A stretch of DNA of 64,000 bases. It comes from Streptomyces sp. TG1A-60 (lineage in GTDB: Bacteria; Actinomycetota; Actinomycetes; Streptomycetales; Streptomycetaceae). The notes beneath the pieces were generated by a model, which worked only from the letters and a program-made list of their open reading frames with translations, was not told the origin of the DNA and did not search any database. Shown here piece by piece: positions 1 to 8,457 of this stretch. Each line of letters starts with the position of its first letter. The stretch's first letter is position 1. The stretch spans positions 3,782,001 through 3,846,000 of the forward strand of contig NZ_CP147520.1 of NCBI RefSeq assembly GCF_037201975.1. Direction: 5' to 3'. The translations under genes were made by a program, and so were the position numbers.

Positions 1-292
1 TCCGCCCACGACGGCGGTACGAGGAACTCGTCGTCGTAGGGTCCAGGCGCTCCCGGACGAACGCGATCCAGGGGTGGTGGATGTGGCAGAGAACGACGCT
101 CTCGGCCGTTTCATGGATCACCGAGGCGGTGTGGAAGGTCCTGGGACAGCTCCGTTCCTCCATCTGTCCCACCCGCCCTCCGGTAGCGCGGGCGACCGTG
201 TAGAGGGCGGTGCGGAACGCCCGTCCGTCCGTCTTCGGCGGCGGCCTCTCGTCGAGCCCGAAGAGGCCCGAGGCTCCCGGCGGCGTCGGCAT
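1..292 (-). CDS. hypothetical protein, N-terminal part (runs off the window)
   Basis: An open frame begins at an ATG at 292 and continues off the left edge, giving about 97 residues that start MPTPPGASGLFGLDE. Its ATG shares one base with the TGA of the upstream CoxG-like gene (TGATG), so the two are translationally coupled. No catalytic motif is visible; the HIHHPWIAFV stretch is the most distinctive part. I recognise it only as a conserved Streptomyces protein of unknown function. The C-terminus cannot be judged. Confidence 0.6.
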   Translation of the reverse strand, partial: MPTPPGASGLFGLDERPPPKTDGRAFRTALYTVARATGGRVGQMEERSCPRTFHTASVIHETAESVVLCHIHHPWIAFVRERLDPTTTSSSYRRRGR

Positions 293-1287
293 CAGCGGCG
301 TCTGCGGAGGGCGCGGCTCACGATGACGGCGGTGGCGACGGCCAGGGCAGCCGCCGGGGCCGCCCAGCGGAGAGCCGCGCTCGCGGAGACGGTCTCGGGC
401 GCCGGGACCGGGGCGTACCGGCCTCGTGGCGGCGCGTGGTCCACCTCCTCCGCGCTGCGGCCGATCATCGTCCGGCGCGCGTGCGCGGCCTCGGCCGGCG
501 GCTCGTTCCCGGCGACGAAGTCGCCCTCGGCGAAGGGGTCGAGGGGCGACGGGGGGACATCGCTCTCGAAGGCGGAGGCCGGGGGCTCGTCCTCGCCCGA
601 GGCTCCGGTGTCACCTGTGGGTCCGGCGGCTTCGGTGTCAGCGGTTCCGGCGGCTTCGGCGTCCGTGGTGTCGGCGGACTCTGGGGCTTCGGCGGATTCG
701 GCGGATTCGGCGTCAACGGTCGGGGCGTCCTCGCCCTCGTCCTCGCCCTCGCCCTCGTCCTCGGCTGGACCTCCAGCGGCCTCGGGAGCCTTGGTCTCGG
801 GGGCAGGGGTTCCTTCTTCCTCCTGCTGCCCCTGCCTCGTCCCCTCTTCCTTCTCTCGCTCTTCGTCGGCCACGGCCCCCAGGTTCTCCGCGAACCTCCC
901 CAGCAGCCGTGTCACCGCCGAGGACACCCCCTCGGGCGGGAGTTCGGTCACACGGCCGTCGGCGGTGGCCGTGCCGACGTAGGTGAGGGTGGTGCCGCCG
1001 AGGGCCGGGACGAGGCCGAGGGTGAGGGTGAGCTGGACGGAGCCGGTTCCGCGGGATTCGGTCGCGTCGCCCTCGACGGCGTAGGAGCCGTCGTCCTGGG
1101 GGGTGACACGGAGGGCGCCGCGGTAGGTGATGGTGTGGCCGGCGACGCGTACCCTCAGGCGGCCGGCCACGGGTGGGGTCCCCGCGTCCTGCTGGAGCCC
1201 GGGGACCGCTCGGGCCACCCGCTCGGGGTCGGACAGCGCCTCCCGGAGGCGGCCGACGGGAACCGGAACGAACACCTCATGCTCCAT
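292..1287 (-). CDS. CoxG-like SRPBCC protein with C-terminal membrane anchor
   Basis: The start is the ATG giving MEHEVFVPVPVGRL; a longer frame upstream is low-complexity and unlikely. Residues 1 to about 135 form a CoxG/SRPBCC lipid- or ligand-binding fold. A long acidic Glu/Asp/Ala/Pro linker follows (about 140-270), and the last 25 residues are one hydrophobic helix ending in RALRRRR, a tail anchor with the positive side in the cytoplasm. CoxG proteins are linked to membrane recruitment of CO dehydrogenase, but no cox genes are present, so the partner is unknown. The stop overlaps the start of the next gene. Confidence 0.75.
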   Translation of the reverse strand: MEHEVFVPVPVGRLREALSDPERVARAVPGLQQDAGTPPVAGRLRVRVAGHTITYRGALRVTPQDDGSYAVEGDATESRGTGSVQLTLTLGLVPALGGTTLTYVGTATADGRVTELPPEGVSSAVTRLLGRFAENLGAVADEEREKEEGTRQGQQEEEGTPAPETKAPEAAGGPAEDEGEGEDEGEDAPTVDAESAESAEAPESADTTDAEAAGTADTEAAGPTGDTGASGEDEPPASAFESDVPPSPLDPFAEGDFVAGNEPPAEAAHARRTMIGRSAEEVDHAPPRGRYAPVPAPETVSASAALRWAAPAAALAVATAVIVSRALRRRR

Positions 1288-1428
1288 GGCAGTCGAGCCT
1301 ACCCAGCAGGCGCCGCACCGCACCCGTACATACGCGTTATCGCTCGCGTTCCGCCCCGAGCGGCCCCACCCGGCCCACCCAACCCAACGGCCCACCCAAC
1401 CCACCCGGCCCATGCGGTCGCACGAGGC

Positions 1429-2919
1429 TCAGCCGGCGTACCTCGGATGCACCAGCGTCGACGGCGGCAGCCCCTCCACGCGGTCGTCCGCGTCTAGTCG
1501 TACCGCCCCTGCGCCGAGGTCCGGCGGCGGGAGGCGGGCATCCGACGGCATCGGCGTCGGCGTCGCCAGGACGAAGCCCCAGTCGTGGGGCACGCGGGAG
1601 GTGTGGGCCGTGCGGTCGGGGCCGGTGACGAAGCCGGGGTCGGGTGCGGTGACACGGTAGGGGGTGGTGTGCAGCCCGGCGGCGCGGACGGTCGCGTCGA
1701 CCGTCCAGAAGACGTGCCGACGGGACGACACCGGGCCCGCGTGCACCACGATCCGGCCGTCGTGGGCCAGGACCTGGCGGGCCAGGCCGTAGAACTCCTG
1801 CGAGTACAGCTTGGTGCTGGCGGTGATGCCGGGGTCGGGGAGGTCCGAGATCACGACGTCGTACGTCGCCGTCGAGCGGGCGTCCCGCAGCCAGGCGAAG
1901 GAGTCCTCCGTGAAGACGCGGACGCGGTCGTCGTCGTAGGCGTGGCCGTTCAGGGCGGCGAGCGCGGGGTCCGCGCGGGCCAGGCGCACCACGCCCGGGT
2001 CGAGTTCCACGACGTCGACCTGGCGTACGTCCTCGTGGCGGAGCACCTCGCGGGCGGCGAGCCCGTCACCGCCGCCGAGGACGAGGACGCGCGTGTGGGG
2101 GCCGGCGTTCATGGCGGGGTGGACGAGGGCCCGGTGGTAGCGGTGTTCGTCCCGGCCGCTGATGCGCGGTCGGCCGTCGAGGAAGAGGGAGAGCGGGCGG
2201 CCGTCCCGGCCGCCGGTGATGACGACCTCCTGGATGCCGGTCCGCAGCGCCACCCGTACGTCCGTTCCGTACACCGCGCGCCTGGCCGCGCGTTCGAAGT
2301 CGTCGACGTGTACGGCGGCGGTGGCGAGGAGGCCGAGGACGGCGAGGTTGGTGACCAGCAGCAGCCAGCGGGCGCGGCGGCTGAGGTCGTGGCGGAACAG
2401 GCCCAGGACGAGGGCGCCGCCGACGAGGGCGTTGACCGTGCCGGTGAGCAGGGCGCCGGTCAACTGGCCGAGCCAGGGCAGCAGGAGGAAGGGGAAGGCG
2501 AGGCCGCCGACCAGCGCGCCCACGTAGTCGGCCGCGAACAGGTCGGCGACGGCGCCGACCGCGTCCTGCCGGCGGATGCGCTGGATCAGCTCCATCAGCA
2601 GCGGGACCTCGGCGCCGATGAGCAGGCCGATGGCGAGGGAGAAGGCAACGAGGAGGTAGCGCGAGCCGCTCGCCCAGATGCCGCCCCAGTCACCCGTCCA
2701 GGCGAACGCCGCGTACAGCGCGAGGGCGCTGCAGCCGCCGACGAGGGCGAGGGCGGCCTCGATGACGCCGAAGCCGAGGGCCGCGCGGGGGCGGAGGGGT
2801 TTGGCGGCGAGGGAGCCGATGCCCATGGCGAAGACCATGACCGAGAGGACGACGGAGGCCTGGGTGACGGAGTCGCCGATCAAGTACGAGGCGAGGGCGA
2901 CGAGTTCGAGCTCGTACAC
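1429..2919 (-). CDS. membrane-bound spermidine synthase-like protein (polyamine aminopropyltransferase), N-terminus apparently frameshifted
   Basis: The first 200 residues hold about six membrane helices. Residues 225-470 are a SpeE-type aminopropyltransferase domain with the nucleotide-binding motif LVLGGGDG (about 279-286) and the acidic SDLPDP motif (358-363) that normally contacts the amine. This architecture is the usual actinobacterial one; the true amine substrate is unknown. The frame as given starts at a GTG inside the first helix. The same frame reads back through a typical helix ([19 protein letters not shown]) to about 3000 but has no start codon. A start-like GTG at 3071 followed by [13 protein letters not shown] lies in another frame, so a one-base shift within GC-rich runs at about 3005-3050 seems to separate the real N-terminus. 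Confidence 0.75.
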   Translation of the reverse strand: MYELELVALASYLIGDSVTQASVVLSVMVFAMGIGSLAAKPLRPRAALGFGVIEAALALVGGCSALALYAAFAWTGDWGGIWASGSRYLLVAFSLAIGLLIGAEVPLLMELIQRIRRQDAVGAVADLFAADYVGALVGGLAFPFLLLPWLGQLTGALLTGTVNALVGGALVLGLFRHDLSRRARWLLLVTNLAVLGLLATAAVHVDDFERAARRAVYGTDVRVALRTGIQEVVITGGRDGRPLSLFLDGRPRISGRDEHRYHRALVHPAMNAGPHTRVLVLGGGDGLAAREVLRHEDVRQVDVVELDPGVVRLARADPALAALNGHAYDDDRVRVFTEDSFAWLRDARSTATYDVVISDLPDPGITASTKLYSQEFYGLARQVLAHDGRIVVHAGPVSSRRHVFWTVDATVRAAGLHTTPYRVTAPDPGFVTGPDRTAHTSRVPHDWGFVLATPTPMPSDARLPPPDLGAGAVRLDADDRVEGLPPSTLVHPRYAG

Positions 2920-3276
2920 GAGTCCGCAGGCTGCGCAGACGAAGACGCCGGCGAGGACGAGGAAGCGGCCGAGTCCTGGGCGGACCGGTAGCCATGCCTG
3001 GGCGCCGGGGCCCCCGTGGCCGCGCCAGGGGGAGGGGCGCCGGGGGGTGCGGGGGCGTGCGGCTCGATCACTCCTGGCACGCTACCGTCACGCGTGCGCT
3101 GCACTGGGTCACCCACACGGGTGGTCTGCGACGCTTTGACGGGTGCCTGACGGCCCGTGGGTTCGGGTCGTTCGGCGGCTGCGGGTGAGTCGTGGCTGCT
3201 CGCGCCCACGCTGCGAAGCCGCGTAGGTGACACCACCCGCGCCCCGAGAAGCCGGGGCTGCGCCCCGTACTTCTCC

Positions 3277-3798
3277 TCAGAGCGCCGCAGGGATTTGCAC
3301 CCCGACCCTGGTTCTCGTGGCGACCAGTTGGCCGTCCTGTGGATACGCGTGCCACGTACGCCAGTGCACTTGGCCCTCGTGGTGCTGGGCGAGCATCGCG
3401 GTGAAGGCGTGGGGGCTGCCGGGGAAGACTCCCGCGAGGCCGTGCGGGTGGTCGGAGACGAGGGCCAGCAACTCCTGGGCGCGGCCTGCGAAGGAGCCCG
3501 GGGAGAGGACCTCGACGCGGGCGGCGAACTCGTACTCCCAGTCGCCCATACGGGTGGCCACGCCGAGCGGGAGGGGCGTGCTGGAACCCGGGATGCAGGC
3601 GACCGTCTCCGAACAGTTGCCGCCCTGCTCCTCCTCAAGAAGTACCTGGTGGGACGCGCCGAGCAGCCGCAACTGCAGTTTGACGTTCGCGAGTTCGAGG
3701 TCGAGGGCGGCGAGCGCGGGCAGCGGCTCGCGGCCCAGGGCCCAGGCGAGGTCGGTCGCGCGCGTGTCGGTGTAGGCGGTGTTCAGGGTCGTGAGCAT
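3277..3798 (-). CDS. DUF2617 family protein
   Basis: The start is the ATG giving MLTTLNTAYTDTRA (173 residues); the frame upstream is low complexity. The sequence is a full-length DUF2617 protein, with the conserved TRMGDWEYEFAARVE centre and the C-terminal HWRTWHAYPQDGQLV segment. The biochemical role of the family is unknown. In Streptomyces it commonly sits next to the membrane spermidine-synthase gene, as here, with about 200 bases between them. Confidence 0.75.
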   Translation of the reverse strand: MLTTLNTAYTDTRATDLAWALGREPLPALAALDLELANVKLQLRLLGASHQVLLEEEQGGNCSETVACIPGSSTPLPLGVATRMGDWEYEFAARVEVLSPGSFAGRAQELLALVSDHPHGLAGVFPGSPHAFTAMLAQHHEGQVHWRTWHAYPQDGQLVATRTRVGVQIPAAL

Positions 3799-3976
3799 GG
3801 GTCGGCTCCGCAGCGACGCAAAGATGAAGAGGAGTGGGTCCGGCGCACCCCGGCCGGCACCGGGAGATACAACCCGGTCAGCCAGGTCAGGTGAGGACGA
3901 CGTCCCAGTCGGTCCGGTCAGGCCTGCCGGGAGGGACATCCGGGGGCTGCGTCGGCGATTTATAGGGAATCATGAA

Positions 3977-4000
3977 CTGTGGCGCCACCACAGCGTTTTT
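3977..4000 (+). terminator. short hairpin with T-run
   Basis: CTGTGG and CCACAG form a 6-bp stem with a 5-base loop, followed by CGTTTTT. It looks like a small intrinsic terminator on the plus strand, but no plus-strand gene lies before it, so it may act on an unannotated transcript or be chance. I see no gene in the rest of 3799-4286. Confidence 0.3.
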
Positions 4001-4286
4001 ACCCAACTTGATGTGCTTTCCATCCCCTCGAGGGCTGCCCAGCTCAACTGTTCAACCGGGCGCACGCCCCACCCGCCGATGTGCTCCTCGCACGCCCACC
4101 GAGCAGGTGCGCGAACTCCGGGGAGCGCCCGCCGGACAACCCGGTTCACCCGGCGTACTCAGGCGTGCACCGGAGTCCCATCCGAGCGCCGCCCTCACCG
4201 GCCGGACGGGACCGGGCAGACGCACGCGAGCGCGGCTCCGACGTGCCCGTCCACGCGCCTGCCCCCCGACGAGCGCGTGTACACAC

Positions 4287-4326
4287 ACGAGCGCCTACCG
4301 GGAGACGAATCCCGGCAGGCGCTCGT
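4287..4326 (-). terminator. hairpin terminator after the first Cys-tailed membrane peptide
   Basis: A near-perfect 17-bp inverted repeat (4287-4303 against 4310-4326, one mismatch) with a 6-base loop begins 25 bases past the stop of the minus-strand gene at 4351. There is no T-run, which is usual for Streptomyces hairpin terminators. Confidence 0.6.
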
Positions 4327-4350
4327 GCCGTGGAGCCCAGCTGCCCCGTG

Positions 4351-4734
4351 TCAGCTGCCTCCACCGCATCCGCCACCGCCACCGCCACCGCCGCAGGAGG
4401 AGGACCCGCCACCGCAGGACGAACCGCTGCTGCCGGCGCACGACGAGGAGCTGCCGCAGGACGCTCCGCCTCCGGACGACGATCCCCTGTCGTCGTTCGA
4501 GGCGGCAGGGAACGACCCGGGGTCGCCGACGCCGGTGGCGCCGAGCACCCACCAGCTGTTGTCGCCGCCGCCGGAGTCGTTGCCGCTGCGGCTGCCCCGG
4601 TGGGCGTTGCCGCCCCGGCGGGCGGGCGGGCGGCGGCGTGCCGCGTCCGCCCTGCTCAGGCTGACGGCCACGCCGACCACCACCACGACACAGACCACCG
4701 CCAGGATGATGCCGAGCACCGCGATCGCGTTCAT
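4351..4734 (-). CDS. small membrane protein with Gly/Ser/Cys-rich tail
   Basis: 127 residues. Residues 2-27 form one hydrophobic helix ([18 protein letters not shown]). A basic stretch and a Ser/Asp/Asn linker follow, then a tail from about residue 85 built of Ser, Gly and seven Cys, ending CGGGGGGGGCGGGS. The helix would leave the Cys-rich tail on one side of the membrane as a possible disulfide or metal-binding element. A second gene with the same plan lies at 4908-5123. No known function; such Gly/Cys-tailed peptides occur in Streptomyces next to other small membrane proteins. Confidence 0.65.
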   Translation of the reverse strand: MNAIAVLGIILAVVCVVVVVGVAVSLSRADAARRRPPARRGGNAHRGSRSGNDSGGGDNSWWVLGATGVGDPGSFPAASNDDRGSSSGGGASCGSSSSCAGSSGSSCGGGSSSCGGGGGGGGCGGGS

Positions 4735-4907
4735 GGCGTCACCTTCCCCTCTTCCCGAGTCCCCCGAAGCCGCCCCCCGTGGGCGCCTCGCTCACCTGCG
4801 TGTCGCGGGGATGCCCCCGCGCCCCGTTGCTCGAAGCCGAGCCGAGCGAGTCCAGAGCTCCGCCGTACGGACCCGGCACCACACAATCGGCTCTCGGCGC
4901 CACGCGG

Positions 4908-5123
4908 TCAGTTGCCGCCGCCGCAGCCGCCTCCACCGCAGGAGGAGGACCCCCCGCCACAGGACGGGCCTCCCCCGCACGACACTCCGCCCCCCTGCTG
5001 CGACGAACCGCCGTCCGCCCACCAGCCGTGCGAGCGGCGTCGACCACGCCGGGAGCCACCGCCGAGCCGCAACAGCAGAGCGGTCACCGCGACCGCCGCG
5101 AAGACGATGTAGAAGACCTCCAT
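4908..5123 (-). CDS. small membrane protein with CGGG tail, paralogue of the neighbour
   Basis: 71 residues from the ATG MEVFYIVFAAVAVTALLL. One N-terminal membrane helix, a basic GGGSRRGRRR segment, then GGGVSCGGGPSCGGGSSSCG and a final CGGGN. The layout matches the 4351-4734 protein, shortened in the middle. The two are separated by 173 bases without a gene. Divergent from the aminotransferase, with a 120-base region between them that must hold both promoters. Confidence 0.6.
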   Translation of the reverse strand: MEVFYIVFAAVAVTALLLRLGGGSRRGRRRSHGWWADGGSSQQGGGVSCGGGPSCGGGSSSCGGGGCGGGN

Positions 5124-5252
5124 CTCGGTCACCTGCCTTTCGTTCCCCCTCGCAGACCCCCCGTGGATCCTGCGTGACGTGGGGATGCCCTCGCGCCTCA
5201 CCGGCCAAAGCAGAGTTGAGGAAGTCCAGAGGTTCGGCGCAGGATGACGGCC

Positions 5253-6485
5253 ATGACCTCCAGCGCAAGCCCCCTGGATCCCCCGGGCACCTCGGACCCG
5301 GCCGATTCCGCCCCCCGTCCCGCGCTCAACCGGCGGCTCGCCGAGTTCGGGACGACGATCTTCGCCGAGATGTCGGCGCTCGCCCTGCGGACCGGGGCGA
5401 TCAACCTGGGCCAGGGTTTCCCGGACACCGACGGCCCCGAGGAGATCCGCGAGGCCGCCGTACGGGCGCTGCGCGACGGGCGCGGCAACCAGTACCCGCC
5501 GGGGCCGGGCGTCCCCGAGCTGCGCACCGCGATCTCCGCGCACCAGCGGCGGCGGTACGGGCTGGAGTTCGACCCGGACACGGAGGTGCTGGTCACGGCC
5601 GGTGCCACGGAGGCCATCGCGGCGGCCATGCTCGGCCTGCTCGAACCCGGCGACGAGGTGATCGCCCTGGAGCCGTACTACGACTCGTACGCGGCCTGCA
5701 TCGCGATGGCGGGCGGGACGCGCGTACCGGTGACGCTACGGCCGTCCGAGGGACGATTCCGGCTGGACCTCGACGAGCTGCGGGACGCCGTCACCGACCG
5801 GACGCGGCTGCTGCTGATCAACACCCCGCACAACCCGACCGGCACGGTCCTCACCCGTGAGGAGCTGACCGCGATCGCCGAGCTGGCCGTGGAGCGGGAT
5901 CTGCTGGTGGTGACGGACGAGGTGTACGAGCACCTCGTCTTCGACGACGCCGAGCATCTGCCGCTGGCGACCTTCCCCGGTATGCGGGAGCGGACCGTCA
6001 CCATCGGGTCCGCCGGCAAGACCTACTCCTTCACGGGGTGGAAGGTCGGCTGGGTGACGGCCGCGCCCGCGCTCGTCTCGGCCGTGCGCTCGGCGAAGCA
6101 GTACCTGACGTACGTGGCGTCCGGACCGTTCCAGTACGCCGTCGCCGAGGCCCTCGCGCTGCCCGACAGCTACTTCGAGGCGTTCCGCGCGGACATGCTG
6201 GCCAAACGCGACGTGCTGGCGGCGGGGCTCTCGGACGCCGGGTTCGAGGTGTTCCGGACGGCGGGCACGTACTTCATCACCACCGACATCCGGCCCCTCG
6301 GCGAGACCGACGGCTTCGCCTTCTGCCGCGCGCTGCCGGAGCGCTGCGGGGTGGTCGCGATCCCCAACGCGGTCTTCTACGACCACCGCGAGGCCGGCGC
6401 GCCCTTCGTACGGTTCGCGTTCTGCAAGCGAGCCGAGGTACTGACAGAGGCGGCGGAACGGCTCCGCAAGGCATTCGCGGGCTGA
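5253..6485 (+). CDS. dapC: PLP-dependent class I/II aminotransferase (dapC-type), intact copy
   Basis: About 410 residues. The ATG at 5253 is preferred over the one at 5244 because AGGA at 5241-5244 then lies at a normal distance. Fold-type I features (numbered from the 5244 start): NPTG at 197-200, the PLP-contacting DEVYEH (Asp225), the Schiff-base lysine in SAGKTYSF (Lys259), and FVRFAFCKR near the end for the substrate carboxylate. The Streptomyces homologue is called dapC (putative N-succinyldiaminopimelate aminotransferase) in work on actinophage TG1; the family also includes methionine/kynurenine aminotransferases, so the substrate is not certain. Three partial copies of its 3' end follow downstream, starting at its codons for VGWVT (6045). 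Confidence 0.85.
   Translation: MTSSASPLDPPGTSDPADSAPRPALNRRLAEFGTTIFAEMSALALRTGAINLGQGFPDTDGPEEIREAAVRALRDGRGNQYPPGPGVPELRTAISAHQRRRYGLEFDPDTEVLVTAGATEAIAAAMLGLLEPGDEVIALEPYYDSYAACIAMAGGTRVPVTLRPSEGRFRLDLDELRDAVTDRTRLLLINTPHNPTGTVLTREELTAIAELAVERDLLVVTDEVYEHLVFDDAEHLPLATFPGMRERTVTIGSAGKTYSFTGWKVGWVTAAPALVSAVRSAKQYLTYVASGPFQYAVAEALALPDSYFEAFRADMLAKRDVLAAGLSDAGFEVFRTAGTYFITTDIRPLGETDGFAFCRALPERCGVVAIPNAVFYDHREAGAPFVRFAFCKRAEVLTEAAERLRKAFAG
6017..6060 (+). other. attB-like segment inside the aminotransferase gene
   Basis: This stretch encodes AGKTYSFTGWKVGW and contains CCTTCACGGGGTGGAAGGTC. From memory it corresponds to the attB of the serine integrase of actinophage TG1, which lies in the dapC-type gene. 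The homology shared with the three downstream partial copies begins at 6045 (GTCGGCTGGGTGAC), at the right side of this segment. The exact crossover dinucleotide cannot be set from this sequence alone. Confidence 0.5.
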
Positions 6486-6599
6486 CCGGCGTCCTGCGGG
6501 ACTGGTCGACGCGTCCCCCGCCGCCTGCCACGCCTCGCCCGTCCGGCGCTTTCGCGCCGGAGGCCGTCATTTCGACGCTTGCCGCACCGACAGGGACGG

Positions 6600-6619
6600 A
6601 CGTACAATTTTCTGTACGT
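6600..6619 (+). promoter_or_regulatory. operator palindrome of the YefM/YoeB operon
   Basis: ACGTACA and TGTACGT form a perfect 7-bp inverted repeat with a 6-base A/T-rich spacer, 17 bases before the antitoxin start. YefM-type repressors are known to bind TGTACA-centred palindromes, so this is probably the autoregulatory operator. Confidence 0.65.
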
Positions 6620-6635
6620 GGAAGGAGGGTCGATT

Positions 6636-6893
6636 GTGAAGACCATGACGTATTCCGAGTCGCGCGCGCGGTACGCCGAGGTGCTCAACTCCGTCACCGA
6701 CGACCGCGAAGAGGTCGTCATCACCCGGGCCGGCCATGAGCCGGTGGTCATCGTCTCCCTTGAGGACTACGAGTCCCTGAAGGAGACGGCGTACCTGCTG
6801 CGCAGTCCGGCCAACGCCCGGCGCCTGCTCGCCTCCATCGACGAGCTGGAAAACGGCGGCGGCACCGTGCGCGAGCTGGCGACCGACGAGTAA
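6636..6893 (+). CDS. yefM: YefM-type antitoxin
   Basis: 85 residues from a GTG (VKTMTYSESRARYAE) with AGGAGGG ending 6 bases upstream; the frame extends further but without a binding site. Residues 1-55 match the Phd/YefM DNA-binding fold, including EVVITRAGHEPVVIVSLEDY. The C-terminal part (LLRSPANARRLLASI) is the region that in YefM wraps the toxin. It neutralises the YoeB toxin encoded 10 bases downstream and represses the operon. Located between the end of the intact aminotransferase and the first partial copy. Confidence 0.85.
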   Translation: MKTMTYSESRARYAEVLNSVTDDREEVVITRAGHEPVVIVSLEDYESLKETAYLLRSPANARRLLASIDELENGGGTVRELATDE

Positions 6894-6903
6894 GGGCCGC
6901 GCG

Positions 6904-7164
6904 TTGAAGATCACCTTCTCCTCCCGCGCCTGGGAGGACTACCTGTGGTGGCAGCTTCAGGACCGGAAGATCCTGAAGCGCATCAACACACTCATCACGG
7001 ACATCACCCGGAACGGCAACGAGGGCATCGGCAAACCGGAACCGCTCAAGCACGGCTTCCAGGGCTACTGGTCGCGCCGCATCAACGACGAGCACCGGTT
7101 GATCTACAAAGCCACCGAGGACGGCGTCCTGATCGCACAGTGCCGCTACCACTACGAAAGCTGA
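6904..7164 (+). CDS. yoeB: YoeB-type mRNA interferase toxin
   Basis: 86 residues with a TTG start (MKITFSSRAWEDYLWWQ). The RelE/YoeB fold is clear: AWEDYLWWQ near the N-terminus, RNGNEGIGKPEPLKH with the catalytic-loop Glu, GYWSRRINDEHRLIY, and the C-terminal CRYHYES, whose His-Tyr pair is the YoeB signature. YoeB cleaves mRNA in the ribosomal A site. It forms a two-gene operon with the antitoxin. All recognisable active-site residues are present, so it is probably functional. Confidence 0.85.
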   Translation: MKITFSSRAWEDYLWWQLQDRKILKRINTLITDITRNGNEGIGKPEPLKHGFQGYWSRRINDEHRLIYKATEDGVLIAQCRYHYES

Positions 7165-7240
7165 CGGGACTCGAAGGTCGGGCACAGCACCCTTCTCGCA
7201 ACCGACCCGCGCCGCACACGAATAGGTGTGCGAGCACGGA

Positions 7241-7675
7241 GTGGGCTGGGTGACGGCGGCCCCGGAGCCGGTGACGGCGGTGCGCTCGGCGAAGCAGTAC
7301 CTGACGTACGTCTCGGCGGGCCCGTTCCAGTACGCGATCGCCGAGGCACTGGCGCTGCCCGAGTCGTACTTCACCGCCTTCCGCGCCGACATGCTCGCCA
7401 AGCGGAACCTGCTGTCGGCGGGCCTGGAGGAGGCCGGCTTCCGGGTCTTCCGCCCCTCGGGCACGTACTTCGTCACCACCGACGTCCGCCTCCTCGGCGA
7501 GACGGACGGCTTCGCCTTCTGCCGCGCCCTGCCGGAACGCGCCGGTGTCGTCGCCATCCCCAACGCGGTCTTCTACGACCACCGCGAGCAGGGCGCCCCG
7601 TTCGTACGGTTCGCGTTCTGCAAGCGGACGGGCGTGCTGGAGGAGGCCGTGAAGCGGCTCAGGGCGGCGCTCTAG
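7241..7675 (+). pseudogene. 3' fragment of dapC-type aminotransferase, partial copy 1
   Basis: From VGWVTAAPEPVTAVRSAKQY to the stop, this matches the last 145 residues of the intact enzyme (EALALPESYFTAF, FVRFAFCKRTGVLEEA). The PLP lysine and NPTG region are absent, so it cannot be an enzyme. The frame is still open and well conserved. The sequence just before the homology (CACACGAATAGGTGTGCG at about 7216) resembles the sequence before the other two partial copies and not the gene itself, as expected for an att junction. Confidence 0.8.
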
Positions 7676-7723
7676 ACGCACCGGGCGGTGCGCCGGGGTT
7701 CTCCCGTGAGTTCGTCCCCTCCG

Positions 7724-8278
7724 TCAGCGGGCGTCCGCCTCGGGCTCCGGGCGCGGGAGTTCGTCGAGGTCGAGGGTGAAGGTGCGACCGTCGGCCAGGG
7801 GGATGGGGAGCTTGCCCGTGCCGTACTTGTGCGTGTGTGCCGCGATGTACCCCGTGCCGGTCGGCTGGGTGTGGAGGACGACTTCCTGGGCGTACGGGTC
7901 CACGACCAGGTAGATCGGGATTCCGTAGCGGCCGTACTTGGCGGTGCAGTCGTCGTAGTCCTTGCGCGCGGAGGAGGTCGAGACGACCTCGGAGATCAGC
8001 AGGACGTCCTCGAAGCTGTAGCGCTTGCCCTCCCGGCGGGCGTCCTCCCGAAAGATCGCCAGGTCGGGCGCGGAGTTCTCGTCAGCGGGGAAGTCGATGT
8101 AGACGTCAGAGGCGGTCTTCGCATGGCGTCCGAGGGACACGACCGTGTCGTACTGCATCGACTTGATCGTGCTGGAGTGCTCGAAGCTCTGCGGGGTCAT
8201 GATCACCTTTCCGTCGGCCCCGAACAGGACCGTGTATCCCTTGGGGAACTCGGTGTGCACGATCGCGTCGACGCTCAT
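7724..8278 (-). CDS. Uma2 family protein (PD-(D/E)XK-like putative nuclease)
   Basis: 184 residues. The Uma2/DUF820 core is clear: APDLAIFRED (about residues 90-99), then EVVSTSSARKDYDDCTAKYG and GIPIYLVVDP, where the Asp, Glu and Lys of these motifs form the nuclease-like site of the family. Function in actinobacteria is unknown; the genes are widespread in accessory regions. Convergent with aminotransferase partial copy 1 (49 bases apart). Part of its 3' end is repeated at 13956-14056. Confidence 0.8.
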   Translation of the reverse strand: MSVDAIVHTEFPKGYTVLFGADGKVIMTPQSFEHSSTIKSMQYDTVVSLGRHAKTASDVYIDFPADENSAPDLAIFREDARREGKRYSFEDVLLISEVVSTSSARKDYDDCTAKYGRYGIPIYLVVDPYAQEVVLHTQPTGTGYIAAHTHKYGTGKLPIPLADGRTFTLDLDELPRPEPEADAR

Positions 8279-8457
8279 GGACGGCTCCTTCCCGTGTGTG
8301 GTCAGGATACGGCGGACGGTGCCGCGTCACCGAGCCCGTCGGTACGGCCGCCAGACCGGTTCGGACAGGTCGTGCGGCCCGCTCACCGCCGGTGCCGGAG
8401 CTCCGCAGCGGTGTCTGTCGCACGACATAGGAATAGGAATAGGTAGGCCAGTGAGGT

